Position numbers and translations under genes: made by a program. This document shows positions 1 to 12,737 of a stretch of DNA of 64,000 bases, in pieces (the first letter of the stretch is position 1; each line of letters starts with the position of its first letter). The DNA lies in the NCBI GenBank assembly GCA_903632075.3, contig CAHIKZ030000027.1, positions 2,196,501 to 2,260,500 on the forward strand, read 5' to 3'. Under the pieces are notes generated by a model, which saw only the letters and a program-made list of their open reading frames with translations, was not told the DNA's origin and did not search any database. Source of the stretch: Acanthosepion pharaonis (Eukaryota > Mollusca > Cephalopoda > Sepiida > Sepiidae).

Positions 1-150
1 GCGGTTTATCTTGCCATTGTTTCTGTATCTGGTCGCTTGCATTTTTTTTTGCTTTCATTTTTATGTATTTTGCAGCTTCAGTCGGTGTATTGTGCTTTAC
101 TTGTATTTCTGCATCTATTTGAAACTCCATTTTGAACTTCTTGGCTTCTT
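1..150 (-). pseudogene. Possible LINE coding fragment
   Basis: The minus strand is open from about 150 to 1 and reads as a lysine- and glutamine-rich helical stretch (for example MEFQIDAEIQVKH, then QKQWQDK). This resembles the region before the C-terminal Cys/His segment of the non-LTR element family also seen at 33440-33950 and 50595-51240. The piece runs off the window edge, so the family assignment is a guess; it could be unrelated coding sequence. Confidence 0.3.
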
Positions 151-302
151 TTATTGAACCACCTGTTCAAATTACCTGTTGCAATTGCATATAAGTAGTA
201 CTTTTTAATTTTTGAATTATTTTTTTAAAAATTGGGCACAACTATCTACATTTATTGAATTTGCATTTTCATTGGTTATTGCGGTAGAGAGAGAAAGAGA
301 GC

Positions 303-366
<64 letters not shown>

Positions 367-965
367 GATATATATGCATTTTCCAAAGAAGTAATAGATT
401 TTTTTTCTAATTGGTAATCCGATATATCGTATCAGTTTAAACCTTATTTTGGTGGATAGTCATATTTGAGTAGACGTTGTTCGAAGTCTATTTAAATTGG
501 CTATAAATCATCTTGGAAGGAATATATCTCTTATCTGATTCCTCTAAATCTTACCTCTACTGTGGCTGAAATATAAGATATTTATTCTAACCATAAAAAT
601 CTAAGCGAAATCTCCACCCGATCACTTTAGCTAGTCGAAATCCATCGTAAAGCTGACACATTTGACATTAGCAAAATGTCGTGAATGTATCTTCATATAT
701 AAGGTAGAGTTAAGTTTTTAAACCCCCAGTTTTAAATGTTTTGTTGTCGATGTTTGTTATTAATTAGTAAATTTTGTACTGCCTCTTTCAGAGTCCTATT
801 ATTACTTTGATTACTATAACCATTGTTAATAAGCCTCCTGTTCAACCTACTTGTTGCTATTGGAACTAAGTTGTACAGTTTAATTTTTGAATTATTTAAG
901 AATATATTTGTCCACATCTACCGCATTAATTGAATTTTCATTCTTATTGGTTATTTTGGTACCGG
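150..965 (-). repeat. Dispersed repeat, two direct copies (150-290 and 826-965)
   Basis: Both copies share 'ctgttcaa..tacctgttgc', then 'tttaatttttgaattattt', and end in 'attgaattt(t)cattggttatt'. In the second copy the minus strand reads KLYNLVPIATSRLNRRLI, which looks like the tail of a LINE or Penelope reading frame. Between them (about 300-825) lies a GA array and otherwise unrecognised sequence. Confidence 0.45.
293..361. repeat. (GA)n microsatellite
   Basis: A near-perfect GA tract of about 60 bp follows an imperfect GAGAGA/GAGCGA lead-in and directly abuts the first copy of the flanking dispersed repeat. Confidence 0.95.
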
Positions 966-2149
966 ACTAATTACTTAAGGGGTCTCATTTTCGTATAAGT
1001 ACTGATATCCTTAAAATAAGTTAAATAAAATTTGAAATAACAAGAGAACATTAAGTTTCTGCTCGTGTTTTAGTTGACAGAAGACATCATTACTTATACT
1101 ACTTAATAGTTAACCCTTTGTATGCCAAAAGATTCTTTAGCCCCATAACAAATACATATACCTGAACTTAATGACACACCAGGGACCTCGTCGCTATCTC
1201 ACTTCTTTAGCCATCACAAACCTCTCCTGGAGTGGCCTCAACTGACAAAAATATCGAAAAATTAAAACATTATTCTTTAATACTGTAAGTATGAATTTAG
1301 TCGTAATGACGATTTCGTTTTTTTTTAAATTTTTGACTTTTAGGCCCTCTCACACCTGTTACTTATAAAATATTTTTAACAGCAATTATGAAAATGGGCC
1401 TTTGAAAATATCCTCACACTGTTTTATTTATTCTCTATACAAATATTATTTTCATATTTATTGACAATTCTATATTTATTTTGATGTGATTAAGTCAACT
1501 GATGTTATGTTAATATTCCTTCAATTCCAAGTTGTGGGTTAACCGCCAGTGAGTTATTAATAACTCAGTAATTCCTAATTGGCCTGGAAGGTGTCTAGAG
1601 CATTATTCAGCAAACTTCCTAGAGATGGTATATTGATAAAATCACCCAGTCTCCTGTGCTGTGAATAGGTTAATAGGAGTAGATTGGTTCATCTATCGCA
1701 CGGTCTGTATTCCTATGTTTATTGAACAGTAGTAGAAGTATATACCTGGTTTCATGTTTAGGATATGGTTTACCGGTCCTTACTTCTTCCATGGTCATAA
1801 TGAGTTAACTACCATAAATGTTTGGTGATCTGACTGATCAGTGGTTGTTACTTTTCATTATGAGGCTACCAGCTTGGTAGTTGTTTAGTTGCTGCAAATG
1901 ACTAGTAGTAAAGAGCCGGAACTCCTTAGGAGGGCTTAGAAAGGCTGATCTGACCAACAGTTGCATAATACCGAGGTATTTGTAGTGTCATGGGAAATCC
2001 TGAAGTCACATTATACTTTCTGGTTAGTTCGTATTACCATTGGTGGTAGTGATAATCATTTTAACATTTGTCATCTCCATAAAAATTTCTCATGACGCAT
2101 ACATTGAAAAGAAATAAGAGTAAAAAAAAATAGTAGTAAACAAAAAAAA
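966..2149. other. Unannotated AT-rich stretch
   Basis: No open reading frame with family resemblance, no structured RNA and no terminal repeats were seen on either strand. Short palindromic patches such as 'agttattaataactcagtaatt' near 1551 are present but not linked to any element. Confidence 0.5.
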
Positions 2150-4020
2150 TCACCTACATCTAAAACCTTTCTTTCTCCAATATTCGTGAAAGACCTTCTA
2201 ATTTCTGTAATGTAGATTGTTTTTTTCTTTTGAAACGTTCTCCAGATATCTACGCCCTTTAAGAAACTAATTTAAACACTCCTATTGCTACCAATGAATT
2301 TTCTGTTCTAGTTGATCTTCCTCTTTATTCTAGCATATATATATTACTTCGGTATTTATATCTGGGAAAATCTCCCAATGGCATGGGTATTGTCTCTCAA
2401 GTCCCCTGATGATTCAAATTTGGTTATGTTATTTTTCCTTTATCATTCTCATTCTTCTCAGAATTGTAATATATTAAATAACATTTATGGCAATATAGAA
2501 ATGGCTATTTCACTACATCAATCTGTGAAAAATTTTGAGCTTGATGATTTTAATACTCATCGCGCCAAGTGGAATGTTACTGATGTAGCCGGTATTCAGA
2601 TTTTACCTTTGCCGAGACTTTTAGTCAAATAGTTGATTTCCCCAATCATTTTTCTAATAAATCTTATCAACATGCTTCTTTAATCGATTTATTCCTCGCT
2701 CCCTCTCTAGTAGCAAAACTCTGTCCTCCTTGCCATCGAGATCACGCAGTACTTTCTGTTGATATTTCTTTTGACTCTCTTCACCACTGGAGGTTTTGTA
2801 ATACAGTCTTAAATAATTGTAAGTCTTCTCTCCATCATGTCTTCTTCAAATTTGAGGTGGTAACATCTACTGATAAAGCAGAATATATAGCTCATGAATT
2901 CACATCAAATTCAACGTTTGATTCATGTAGAGTACCTTTGACTAACTTTCAACTTAGAATTCTGTCCCTACTAAATGATATGCATAAAACTCTGTCCATG
3001 CTTTCTGCTAGTAGTTCCAGTCTTTAAGAACTCAGGCAAACCATCTGATCCTTCTAATTATGGGCCTATTAGTCGTCTAATTCTTTTTGGCAAAGAGGAT
3101 CTAATCAACTTTGAATTGGTTAAGTGTCTTATATCGTAAGTTCTTCTTTCAGATAAGCAATATGGCTATCGTTTCGCTAGCTCAATTGTTGATGTGTTAA
3201 CAGTTATTGCTGAAAGAGTCTATCAACCTTTAGATAAGAATGTTGAATATCTCCAAAGAATTTGATAGGGTTTGGCTTATTGGTGTTTAGAAGTTCAAAA
3301 GTTATGAAATTTCGGAACGGATCTTGTCGAATAGCGAAATGAAAGTTGTTTTGAAGAGATATTCTTCTAGATCTTTTTGCATTAACGCAGGCGTCCCTCG
3401 GGGTAGATATCCGTAGACTAATCTTGTTCCTAATTTTCATCAATGACCTTCCTGATATCACCAGTTCTCAACTGAGTATCTATGCTGATAACACAACCAT
3501 TTATTCCAATTTTAATAGTAAGTTTAGGCGGTTCGATCAGGTCCAATTGGCACTTGAAAAAAAAAAGATCTACGTTTTGTTGATAACTTAGGCAAGGAAA
3601 GTCTTATTAATTTAAACGCCTCCAAAGCAAAACTTCTCCCTTTTAATTGATGGAGAGAACCCCCTTTTACTTCACATCAGCATGGCTGATGCTAACCTCC
3701 AAGTGAGGGATTCATTGCGCCTTCTCGGACTAACTTTTTCTGCTGACATGAAGTGCAAAGATTATATCGAATAAATTTGTCAGCTCTGCTGCTCAGAAAG
3801 ATGATTCCCTCTGTCATGTCATCCAATTTTTATTGTCAGAATCTACCATCTGTCATTCCTTTGAATACTCCTGTCACATTTGGTCTGGTGCTACTGCTAT
3901 ATTTTAGAGGTTCTTGATAAAATGCAAAGAAGAGTATGCAATATTATTGTTTCGGACCTGGCATCTCAGCTTCAGACACTTATCCAATGCCGTCATATAG
4001 CTCTCCTGTGCTTTTTTTTA
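2150..4020 (+). pseudogene. Broken jockey/CR1-like LINE (endonuclease + reverse transcriptase)
   Basis: The reading frame is split by many stops and frameshifts but keeps recognisable blocks in order. These are an N-terminal endonuclease part (NLSFSNIRERPSNFCNV near 2165, then FELDDFNTHRAKWN at 2536-2577, matching the usual GDFNAHH motif), IDLFLAPS and SVDIS (2680-2770), and then the RT: FKNSGKPSDPSNYGPISRL (about 3027-3083), LLSDKQYGYRFASSIVDVLT (about 3140-3200), GVPRG, INDLPDIT and YADNTTIYSN (3480-3512). The catalytic YADD is changed to YADN and the element is dead. It is the same family as the copies at 5960-7960 and 40805-43500. Confidence 0.8.
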
Positions 4021-4584
4021 ATAAATACTTTCAGAAAGTTAGCGAAATGAAAATAAGAACAATAACAGGAAGAAAAAATATAGATAATTGAGAGAACAAA
4101 AATGAAACAAGAAATGGAGAAAATGAAGAATAATTATTAAAGAAAACAGGAAAAAAATTAAACAGTGTCACAGATAATAACATATTTTGCTGCATATAAG
4201 AAACACCTCATATATAATGTTTGCACCCAAATTGGCTATGAAATGTTGGCATAAACTTCAGAGGAATTTTTTGGAGTCTGTCTCACACGACACTAGGAAA
4301 GATTCGTAGATCACAGGTTTGGCTCCAAGTATGACTTTTACCACAGGATGAAAAGGAGTGTGTTCTTTTGTCTTCAAATACAGTAAAATTTTTAAATCTA
4401 ATTTATATATTTATTTTAATATATATTTATTTTCCAAAATACATCGTTTTAATTGGCTATCATTATGTTGGAAGCTCAAAATGTTATAAACAAAATGTTT
4501 TCTATTTATTATTAGTTAAATATACATTATTCAGTTAGAATCATATGTGACCAAGCAAAGTAAATACAAATATCTCATAACGGC

Positions 4585-4587
4585 CTG

Positions 4588-4645
<58 letters not shown>

Positions 4646-4646
4646 C
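4585..4646. repeat. (GATA)n microsatellite
   Basis: About 15 uninterrupted GATA units. Translation of the minus strand gives an artefactual SIYLSIYL repeat peptide. Confidence 0.95.
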
Positions 4647-4649
4647 AGA

Positions 4650-5959
4650 ACATGGTAGTGAAGGCATGACAAAAGAAAAAAACACGTCTATGTGTCACGA
4701 AGAATAAGAAGTTGTGAAAAGTCACGATCACCCACGCAATGAATGGACACAGCAAACAGAAAAAAGAATAATTGACTTGATGGTCTAAGGGAAATAATAA
4801 ATTCATTAAAAAACGTAAAAAATTAAAAAGAATATCAAACGAAAAAAGAAAATAATCAGAAGTCATAAATAATTTCTATTTTTGTTTATTAACTTTATTA
4901 TTCAAAAAATTAAGTACAATTATATTTTATTCATCTATATATTCACCATTACTTTCTATATCTTGTTGCCAATTATCCGGCAGACTTTAGATAATTTTTA
5001 AATAAGATTCCGTAGGTTTTGGCGTGAAAAGTCTTTTGACGAACACTTGAATCTGATTTTCATCTAAGAAAAAGTTCTCCGTTATACTGCATCGCTGTGA
5101 ATATAATGGTTGGGGAAGAATGTAGTGGAATGGGTAGAAGAGACCAAGCTAGTCCCAATGTTTTTGTTTTCTGATATTTGCCTTGCATTGTTATGGAGAA
5201 TAACAACGTTTCTCCTATTTATAAATTTAGGGTGCTTTTCAACCAAAGTTTTTATGGACATATAAATGTGCATTTATTGTTTCATTGTGTTTTAAGGATT
5301 CTTAATAAATAATTGATTTGTTTGTTTAATAGCATATCAATTCCTTACTAAATAAATAATACCATGACTACATCACCATATGCACATTAACTTCCTTTTA
5401 TGGAGCTTAGATTTTGGTATCTGCTCTGGAGATTTATCCATCTGCTTTAACAATTGTCCTATGTTTAGGCATTACACATTCTTAAATGCCACCTATTATT
5501 AGTACTTAGCATAATGAATTCATCATTAGAATTTGTTTCCCAAAAGAAAACTTATGAATCAATCTAATAATAACAATATCGTAAAAATGAAACGAATTTT
5601 AAAATATGAAATTTGAAATTATAGTCGAAATACTTAAAAACAACGTTGGTCGATTTTTCTCAAAAATAAATTAAGCTCTTTTAATCAAATAATAAAAATT
5701 TTTTTAAGAGGGATACTAATCTATATTTGTTTTAAATATTTTGAATTAATTTATAGAATTAAAATATATTACCGTATATACCTGAGTACAGTGCGAATTT
5801 TTACGATCAATTTTTTACCCAAAACATAAGGGGTCACACTATAAACAGGTAATTTTTTAAGACGTTAAAAATAATACATTTTCAGTGAGCAGTTAAAATG
5901 TGGAGAAAAGAAGGATTAGTCAAATATTTACTGGAGTGGTACAGGGGACCAACCATTTT
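4650..5959. other. Unannotated AT-rich stretch
   Basis: No gene is recognised. Around 5774-5860 the phrases 'ccgtatatacctgagta' and 'aaggggtcacactataaaca' look like part of a short dispersed repeat, but I found no second copy or clear termini in the window. Confidence 0.4.
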
Positions 5960-7960
5960 TTCTTCATCGCAAAAAAAGATATTTAGCTGTTTCAATTTTA
6001 CTATATACTGAAGTATGTATACTATATATTACTTTATAAAAATATATTAAATAGAACAGGTATATTGATGTTGACTTGTATAAAAATACGTATGCTGTTG
6101 GCACACTGAATGATTTTAAAACCCTAAGTCGGCACATAGCAAAATATTTCCGACCACTATCTTGAGTTTTCGACGTGCCCCTATATATTGTTGTATCATT
6201 AGCAAAGATATTCACAAAAGATCGGAATATAGTCTTCGGTAGATGATTTATGCAATGTAGAAAGAGGGTTGGACCTAGAAGGTTCGTTTATAGGTCCAAC
6301 CCACTTTCTACGCTCACTTGGGACTCGGAAAACTGGCCGTTAACAACTCCCTTCAGGAACCTATCCATTAGAAGGGACTTTATACTTGAGAATACTCTTC
6401 CAGGAATTCTATAACTAGAGATCTTTTACAGAAACCCCTTATGATACACCTTGTCAAAGGTCTTTGAAATATTTCATGCGACCGTCTTTGGCCTGTATTT
6501 TTGGTCTAATGTTTCACTGATTCTATGGTTAATGGTAATTATAATATCAACAGTGAATAGAGCTAGTCGAAACCCGTACTATTTGTCCCTTAAGGAGTTT
6601 TCCCTATTGGGAGAGTGTTGTGAGTTTCAGGGATGGAATCCTGCACAAATAAATAAACAACGCCAGTAATTGAAAAAGAAAATTATGTGTATTAAACGTA
6701 AGAATACAAACTTGAAATGAAGATTAGTAGTCCAGTAATGCGGGTTAGTAGAAAAGTATATGTACAAGTCTCTGTAAGTGAAGCCGTAATTATCTCTCTT
6801 TCCGGACTCACATATAACTCTGGGTGAACACCCTGTCTCGACCTTTTTGTCACACTATCTCTACGTAGTATAATTATACTTTGGACGAGTCTATCTTGTG
6901 TACAAGGCGCGAGCCCCACAACAGATAATCAACAGCCTTCTTGTTGATTATAGCTCCAAAAAGTTTACTAATGACACTGTTGACGATGTTAGATCTATAC
7001 TGTGATGGGGAGGAGCGTTTTCCCGCGTTCTTGAAACTGGGCATACTCTTAACATTTCCGTAAACTTTGGAAGGATTCTGCTTGAAGAAGCAGTTGAATA
7101 ATTTCGCAAATAATAAGATCGGATATACCTCCAGATAAATATTCTCAAGGAAAACCATTGTTAATTTACCTAGACTAGTAGCTTTCTTAGGACTTCCCGG
7201 GCTGTAATAAAATATTAAGATTGTGCTCAGTGATACGATGGAAGTCGGGAAAGTGATTGTCTTGTTATCTAACGTTGAGTTAGAGGCGACGATCTTCGTC
7301 TTATCTGACGAGGATGAGATGATCTCGGATTAATTTGTATTAACTATAATTCAGAATTTCATTGGTGATCTTTCAGAACTTTCTGAATCCAATTTAAATA
7401 TTTTCAACCTTGACCTGACCTGTTTGTGCATAGTTACACTTTGCATTTTTGGAACTCTCTTGCAATGTCTGCGGGCAGTTCTGAATGTAATAAGTATCCT
7501 ACTGCATCGCTCCTTGTGATAGATATTGGAGAAATGGTGAGCTATGGCTGTAGCACCTTCAAAGGTGAACCAGGGCTGACTCTTCGATGTTTACTGGATT
7601 TTTTTCTCCATTCCAGAAAGGATCTATTTCGAGACGAGGGCAGCAGATTTTCATACAGTATATCTAAATAATACTGATAGAGGACATTCCGCCATGTAAG
7701 CTGTCCCAATCGGCATTCGAGTAATGAAAGATCGTCCTATGGAATTGCACATTAGAGGATACCGTTAGTTTAGCATCAACTTTGACACTAATTCGTGAAT
7801 GATATAAAGTGTCCAAGGGAATAGGTAAAACCGCAACGAAGCACTTTTCAGGACAGAATTTAAGGAAGAGATCAAGGAAGTATGACTGATGGCCTGTCGT
7901 ATCAGGTACGCGAGTGAGTTCTTCAATTATCTGTGATAGTTCGTTGTCGACAGAAAAGGC
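5960..7960 (-). pseudogene. Broken jockey/CR1-like LINE, minus strand
   Basis: Read from 7960 down to 5960, the degraded frame shows an endonuclease end (IIEELTRVPDTTGHQSYFLD near 7900-7840, FHYSNADWDS near 7715) and then RT blocks. The blocks are KNAGKRSSPSQYRSNIVNSV (about 7045-6985), LFGAIINKKAVDYLL (about 6960-6920), the FDKVYHKGFL motif (about 6460-6430), DRFLKGVVNGQFSES (about 6355-6315), and FANDTTIYRG (about 6210-6180), where YADD has become FAND. Frameshifts and stops occur throughout. A perfect-looking hairpin at 6255-6312 interrupts the place where GVPQGSVLGP should be. Confidence 0.75.
6255..6312. repeat. Inverted repeat inside LINE remnant
   Basis: Arms of about 20 bp ('gtagaaagagggttggacct' and its complement 'aggtccaacccactttctac') flank a spacer of about 15 bases. 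It sits in the RT domain where the conserved GVPQGS block is expected, so it is a local inverted duplication within the dead element. Confidence 0.7.
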
Positions 7961-9040
7961 TCTGCAGTATCCACCTTTTTGCTCGCTTTTTTTTTGAGTG
8001 AACTAACTACTTTTTATGCTGAATATTGAAAACACACCAAATAGGAAAGCCAGCTGAGGGATATTCAGTGAGGTTTCAGATATTCTGTCGAATCTTACTA
8101 CCCCATAATATGGAGACGATACAGTTTGAAAATGAAATTGCCACACAGAAGCATATATACAGTCTATCAGAGTCCTTTTTTGGTCTCTGCCACATAGAAA
8201 TAATATAGGCATCAAGTCTATCGCCTGGCGATTTTGATGGTCATATTTAAATATTAGGAGCGAGTAGCCCGGATTGTGCGTTTTTGCACTGGGTTAGAGG
8301 TACGAATACCAGTTTCGGACAGGAATAGATCAGGTTCGGAATCCAAAAGGTGGGAACGCATACACCTCACTTGGTGAACCTGGGGGTTTCCTTTTGTTTT
8401 TGTGATACTGCGTTTGATTTGTTTTGTTCAATTTACTTATGTTGATGTCTAAAAATCAATGTATGCGGTAAACAATAAGGTAGTGAGACAGTCACGCCCA
8501 CAGGTGGCGCATGCATCAACAACTTGGATTGATTTATCGTAACTGTACCCTTCATAATGGCATCCCATAATTATCCCATCGGATAATACTACTACTGCAA
8601 AACAACTCAAATACTTAGCAGCGTACTTGAGTATATAGTAAACTTGTTGTCACTTGACCTCTATTGAAAGCCAGCTGATCGCACTGGTGAGAAAACTCAA
8701 CCAAGAGAAATTTAATGATAACGACATCAGTTTCATTAGACATTTTTGTTAAGTCTACTTTCAATAATTCATCTTAACTTTTTTATATGTATTTGAACAA
8801 CGGTGAATTCCTTGGGATGTTATGTGCATATTTACTAAGTCAGTGACATTAAGTGGAGAACGACCTCACTGTATCTTCAAGAGGAACTTGTTAGTCATGA
8901 TTCTACAACGATTTATATGGATTAATTTTTTTTACAGCTTATCAACCCCATGTAGATTATTTGAAGCTAGAAAATGTTTAGAGATTGTAAAATTTTTCTT
9001 GCAGATAATGATTTTTTACTTTAGCTAGGGTGAGAAGGAC
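7961..9040. other. Unannotated stretch
   Basis: No clear gene. Some sequence near 8240-8420 ('cacctcacttggtgaacctgg') may be 5' leader of the LINE family next door, but no reading frame or terminal structure supports this. Confidence 0.3.
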
Positions 9041-9044
9041 GTGA

Positions 9045-9268
9045 TTCATACATTCCCCAAGAAAATTTGCGCGTAATAACGAAACTGACTGGAATTCGAA
9101 CTCTGATCTCTGATCTCAAATAAGGTCCCGTTATTCATTACTCCTGCCCATTCAAATTTACAACACCTGATATACCCAAGCTGTCAGCCATCTAGCTCCT
9201 GACAACGATCAATGTCTCTTAAGTTCAGTGATCATACAAGAAGGTATTTTAACGTGATATGACTGTAC
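9045..9268 (-). mobile_element. 5S rRNA/tRNA-type SINE, copy 1
   Basis: Read on the minus strand, 9265-9153 follows the 5S rRNA order: a 'TCATATCACGTT' block, a spacer where 'GTTAAGCAACG' decays to 'ACTTAAGAGACATTG', then 'GAGCTAGATGGCTGACAGCTTGGG' in place of the 5S 'TTGGATGGGTGACCGCTTGGG', and 'AGGTGTTGTAAA'. It is followed by a tRNA-like piece with the B-box-like 'GAGTTCGAATTCCA' (about 9100-9085), then a tail 'CTTGGGGAATGTATGAATC'. This is the layout of SINEs that fuse a 5S and a tRNA head. It is strongly diverged. The 18588-18776 copy shows the same order. Confidence 0.6.
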
Positions 9269-9840
9269 ACCCATACTTTTTGTCGAAACAATCGTTAAAA
9301 AGCAATACATTCTGTAGCACTTGAAGATATACGCGTTTGAACATACACATGAACGTGGAAGTGCTAAATTTATCTGAAAATTGCCAAACTTTATAAACGT
9401 TGCGATAGTAATAAGTCAAAAAATATGATTTATTTATAACGTGAAACTGAATAAAATTAGCTGCGCCTCTGGTGCAATAAGATGCTATTGAAGTTCGTTT
9501 GTAAGCCTCGAAAAGTTCTCAGACGCATTTGTCTGGATTCATTACCATGGTAACATATAAAGTGGATTAACTCTGATCTTATGGATAATCGTAAACGCTT
9601 TAAGTATATGCATATAGTTTCTACTAATCCAAACATTTTAATGGATACTCATGTTTCAATAAACGTCCAGTTTATTTCAGATACGAAAACAATGAGCAAA
9701 TATAGGTTTTCGCAAAGAGTTAAACGAACCAATGCACATACTTCAAATGAGGTAATTAAACCTTAAATCGAATCTCGTTTCCCTTCATAAAGAACATTGA
9801 TGCAAGGATAATTATTTTATTTAAGCAATGCATATCTTTC

Positions 9841-11493
9841 TGTGACACTATTTAGGTCGCTAGAAAGAAAGAAGAAAAAAAGAAAGGCGAGAATTAAATT
9901 TAGGTGATAAGAAGCCATCACGAAAAGGACACTGAGCGATGTCATTCTTTTTAACAAAGAAAAATGCTAAAGGTTTTATTCTCATTAGCGAGGAAAGTAA
10001 GGTCGCGGATATGTCGGATTTGATTTGATTTATGACAGCGCACCGAATGGTGAAAATTTCAGGTCGGCCGAGTGGCCTGCGAGACAGAATTCTAAAGAGG
10101 TAAAAAATAATTGGGTCGCGAAAGTTAATGTCCTCTGGACCTCCCGCAGGGTGCTAAGAGATAATACTGATTAAGCACACACTGACCGAAACCAAAATGT
10201 CCGATTGGATCAACCGCAGAATTACAAAAACAAAAGACTGAGCCATTGGCTATCTACGAAGATCTTTGAAAAAGGCATCTGTTTTGTGCCAGGAGCTGTC
10301 TATGATAAGAAAATTATTTTATCAGGAATAATTAACGCCAGAATGCGATCTCATCAGATGACCACCCACTTGATGCTGGCGAAAAGTCTCGATTGATAAA
10401 GTCCAGGTGATTCGGTTAAGATAAGAGTCTAAGGTTTCTTGTCGGGCAGAAGAAAGGGAAGAAAGGAAAAAGAAAAAAAAAAGGAAGATAATTTTTTTTT
10501 CTTTGAGCAAGACTTTTTAAACCGAGGCTAGTCTAGCCGCACCCACGCCGCTGGGCGCCCATTGGCTGAATGCTGGCGTGAGCGTTAGGCGAAAGTAATC
10601 ATGCGAAGTAGGAGGGGAGGCCTGTTGGCACCCTTTGAAGAGATCGGTATGAGATGCCACTGTGAGGGAGAGGGGAAACCCGTTGACACCCTCTGAGGGT
10701 ATGGTGAGATACCAATATGAGAACAGAAGAAGGTGGAAAGACGAAAGACTTCCAAAAATGGAAAATAATAAATTTTCCTGACCGAAAACAAAGAAGTTGA
10801 TTGTGGATTTAGAATTATCAAGGAACCTCAAAACCCGACAAGCCCCCCCCGGTTTTGGTCGGCGTCCATATAAGCAGAGTCGCAGCGAGTGAAAAGCAGT
10901 TCCAGTTAAGTTCCAGTTGGAGTTGGAGACAGACAGGCAAGCAGTTGCAGTGAGCTGAGATCTCTGAGGACCCGCCTCGCAGAAGCTGACTAAGATTCGC
11001 GCATTATTGACCTCAACTTCTAACCAAGAACAATTTATTTTTGAAGAACGAAACAAGTCTTACGAATATCGCCTGAAGATACACCAAGAACCAGTTTCTT
11101 AAAGAACAAACAACTTAAGATGTTAAGACTCGCCTAACAAACCCAAAGTGTCACGAATCCATATAGCGGGTTGGGACGAAGACGCAGTCCTGTATTCAGA
11201 AACCAGATATAAATTATTGTTATCCCTTTTTTAACACATTTGAACTTTTCGAGTTATTACTTTATTTTCTTTTACATATACTTGTGCGATATCACCCTTG
11301 TTCAGACCCGACTTGCATTACGGCCCGGCGACTGATTGATTTCCTAAGATCAAATCACAACGTGGGTAGGTTAGACTAGAAATCAAGACAGTTACTTCGG
11401 TAATCAGACGTTGGAGGCGCGCTGGGAACGACAAGGCTGATACCGAATCTAACCAGATTCCCATCCGAATCAGCAAAAGTTTAGAACGTCACG
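9841..11493 (+). repeat. Probable LTR of a Gypsy-like retrotransposon
   Basis: Starts TGTGAC (9841) and ends GTCACG (11488-11493), an almost perfect inverted terminal pair (GTCACA expected). A putative primer-binding site follows two bases later. A TATA-like TATAAG lies at 10869-10874, followed by GC-richer, transcript-like sequence, in contrast to the AT-rich surroundings. The long antisense open frame here (10517-11056) has no family resemblance and is judged spurious. No second LTR, gag or pol was found in the window, so this is a 5' LTR with leader, or a truncated copy. At about 1.65 kb the LTR would be long. Confidence 0.5.
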
Positions 11494-11495
11494 TC

Positions 11496-11507
11496 TGGTG
11501 CCGCGAC
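11496..11507 (+). other. Putative tRNA primer-binding site
   Basis: TGGTGCCGCGAC begins two bases after the proposed LTR end. TGG is the complement of the CCA end of a tRNA, so this would match a tRNA ending GTCGCGGCACCA. About 200 bp of leader-like, GC-rich sequence with repeated 'gacgtca' motifs follows, and then the element stops. Confidence 0.45.
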
Positions 11508-11710
11508 AATACCAAGTTACATTGGTCGTCACAAGACAGCATAGGACGGCGACATCGCGGAGACAGACGGGGTGACGTCACAATTGACGGGCGCGACCAG
11601 AACAGCACGACGGGCGCGGCCAAGCAGACGTCATGATTGGCGCAGCGACACCGGTGGACGTCACATTTCTCTCTCTTCCACTCTCTCTGTGGTCCTTTCT
11701 TTAATAACAC

Positions 11711-12737
11711 TTTCGATATCTAGGCCAGTAGAAGTTTAATGTTTAACAAGAAAAACACATGTATGCACGAAATATAATGTTTATATCAATAAAAAAGATG
11801 TTGGGTAAAAAGCATTAACTAATTACTTTAAAATTATATGTGAAATAACGCGTTTAGTTCTAAAAAAGAACATTTTCAAAAAAATGATGGAAGACATGAC
11901 AGAATCAATCTTATATAAAATAGGAAAGAAAATGCAAGGGCTAATTACAAAATACATCGTAATTTTAAAGATAAAGAGAGGCTCAGTTTTAAATATAAAT
12001 TTTGACGTCCGGTATATCTTGATTTTTAAATTCTTATTCTGTTTATCTTCCTTGATTTTATACTTTTTTTTAATTACCCCACAACGTATAAACAGGAATT
12101 TTATGGGTGAAGGAAATAGATTGCATAGCCCTTGGCGTAAATGTACCCGAAATGATTAAGAAATTAGTACACTTTCAATATATTTTCAGTTGTTAAATTA
12201 TCTTATTTTTAGTGACAATTTCAATCTTTAAGCCGAAATGATGAGTAAACATATTATGGTGAATGAATAGGTGATTGAATGAATCTTTTTGCAGATGGTC
12301 CCTTTTATGTTCAAATAATCTCATAGTTAAATTCTTAGATCTCTCATCGATGTATATTTTACGTCATTTTTAGCTGTCTGTTTTGTAAGTTCCTGGTTTG
12401 TGTTGTTATTTTGTTTGAGGTGACTAAATCTCTAATTACTTTTGAGATGTATTATAAACATGTTTTAACAGTGTAATTTTGTCTAATCGATGGAATGGTT
12501 TACCGTTGTCTTTTTCACGATATGGAATTAAGAATAGTTTTACTTTCAACTTCCATCCAAGGCTAGAGAGCCGTGCTTGCCCTTATATGAATTTTGAAAT
12601 AAAAAATTCGAGATGGATTATTGCCTTTCCCAAGTCATTAGTGAACACACTGATCTAGAGCGGAATTTGAACTCTGCCCGCAGTGTTCACTTTTAATGAT
12701 GATAACCTTTCCGTTACGCATAATTCATATCTTTATA
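11711..12737. other. Unannotated AT-rich stretch
   Basis: An open frame of 91 codons at 11884-12159 has no recognisable family; its composition matches the flanking non-coding DNA. Nothing else was seen. Confidence 0.5.

Noticed and set aside
10517..11056. 179-codon minus-strand open frame
   Set aside because: Lies antisense in the LTR-like block, with no family resemblance and no supporting codon pattern.
11884..12159. 91-codon plus-strand open frame
   Set aside because: Composition is that of the flanking AT-rich DNA and no motif or splice context is present.
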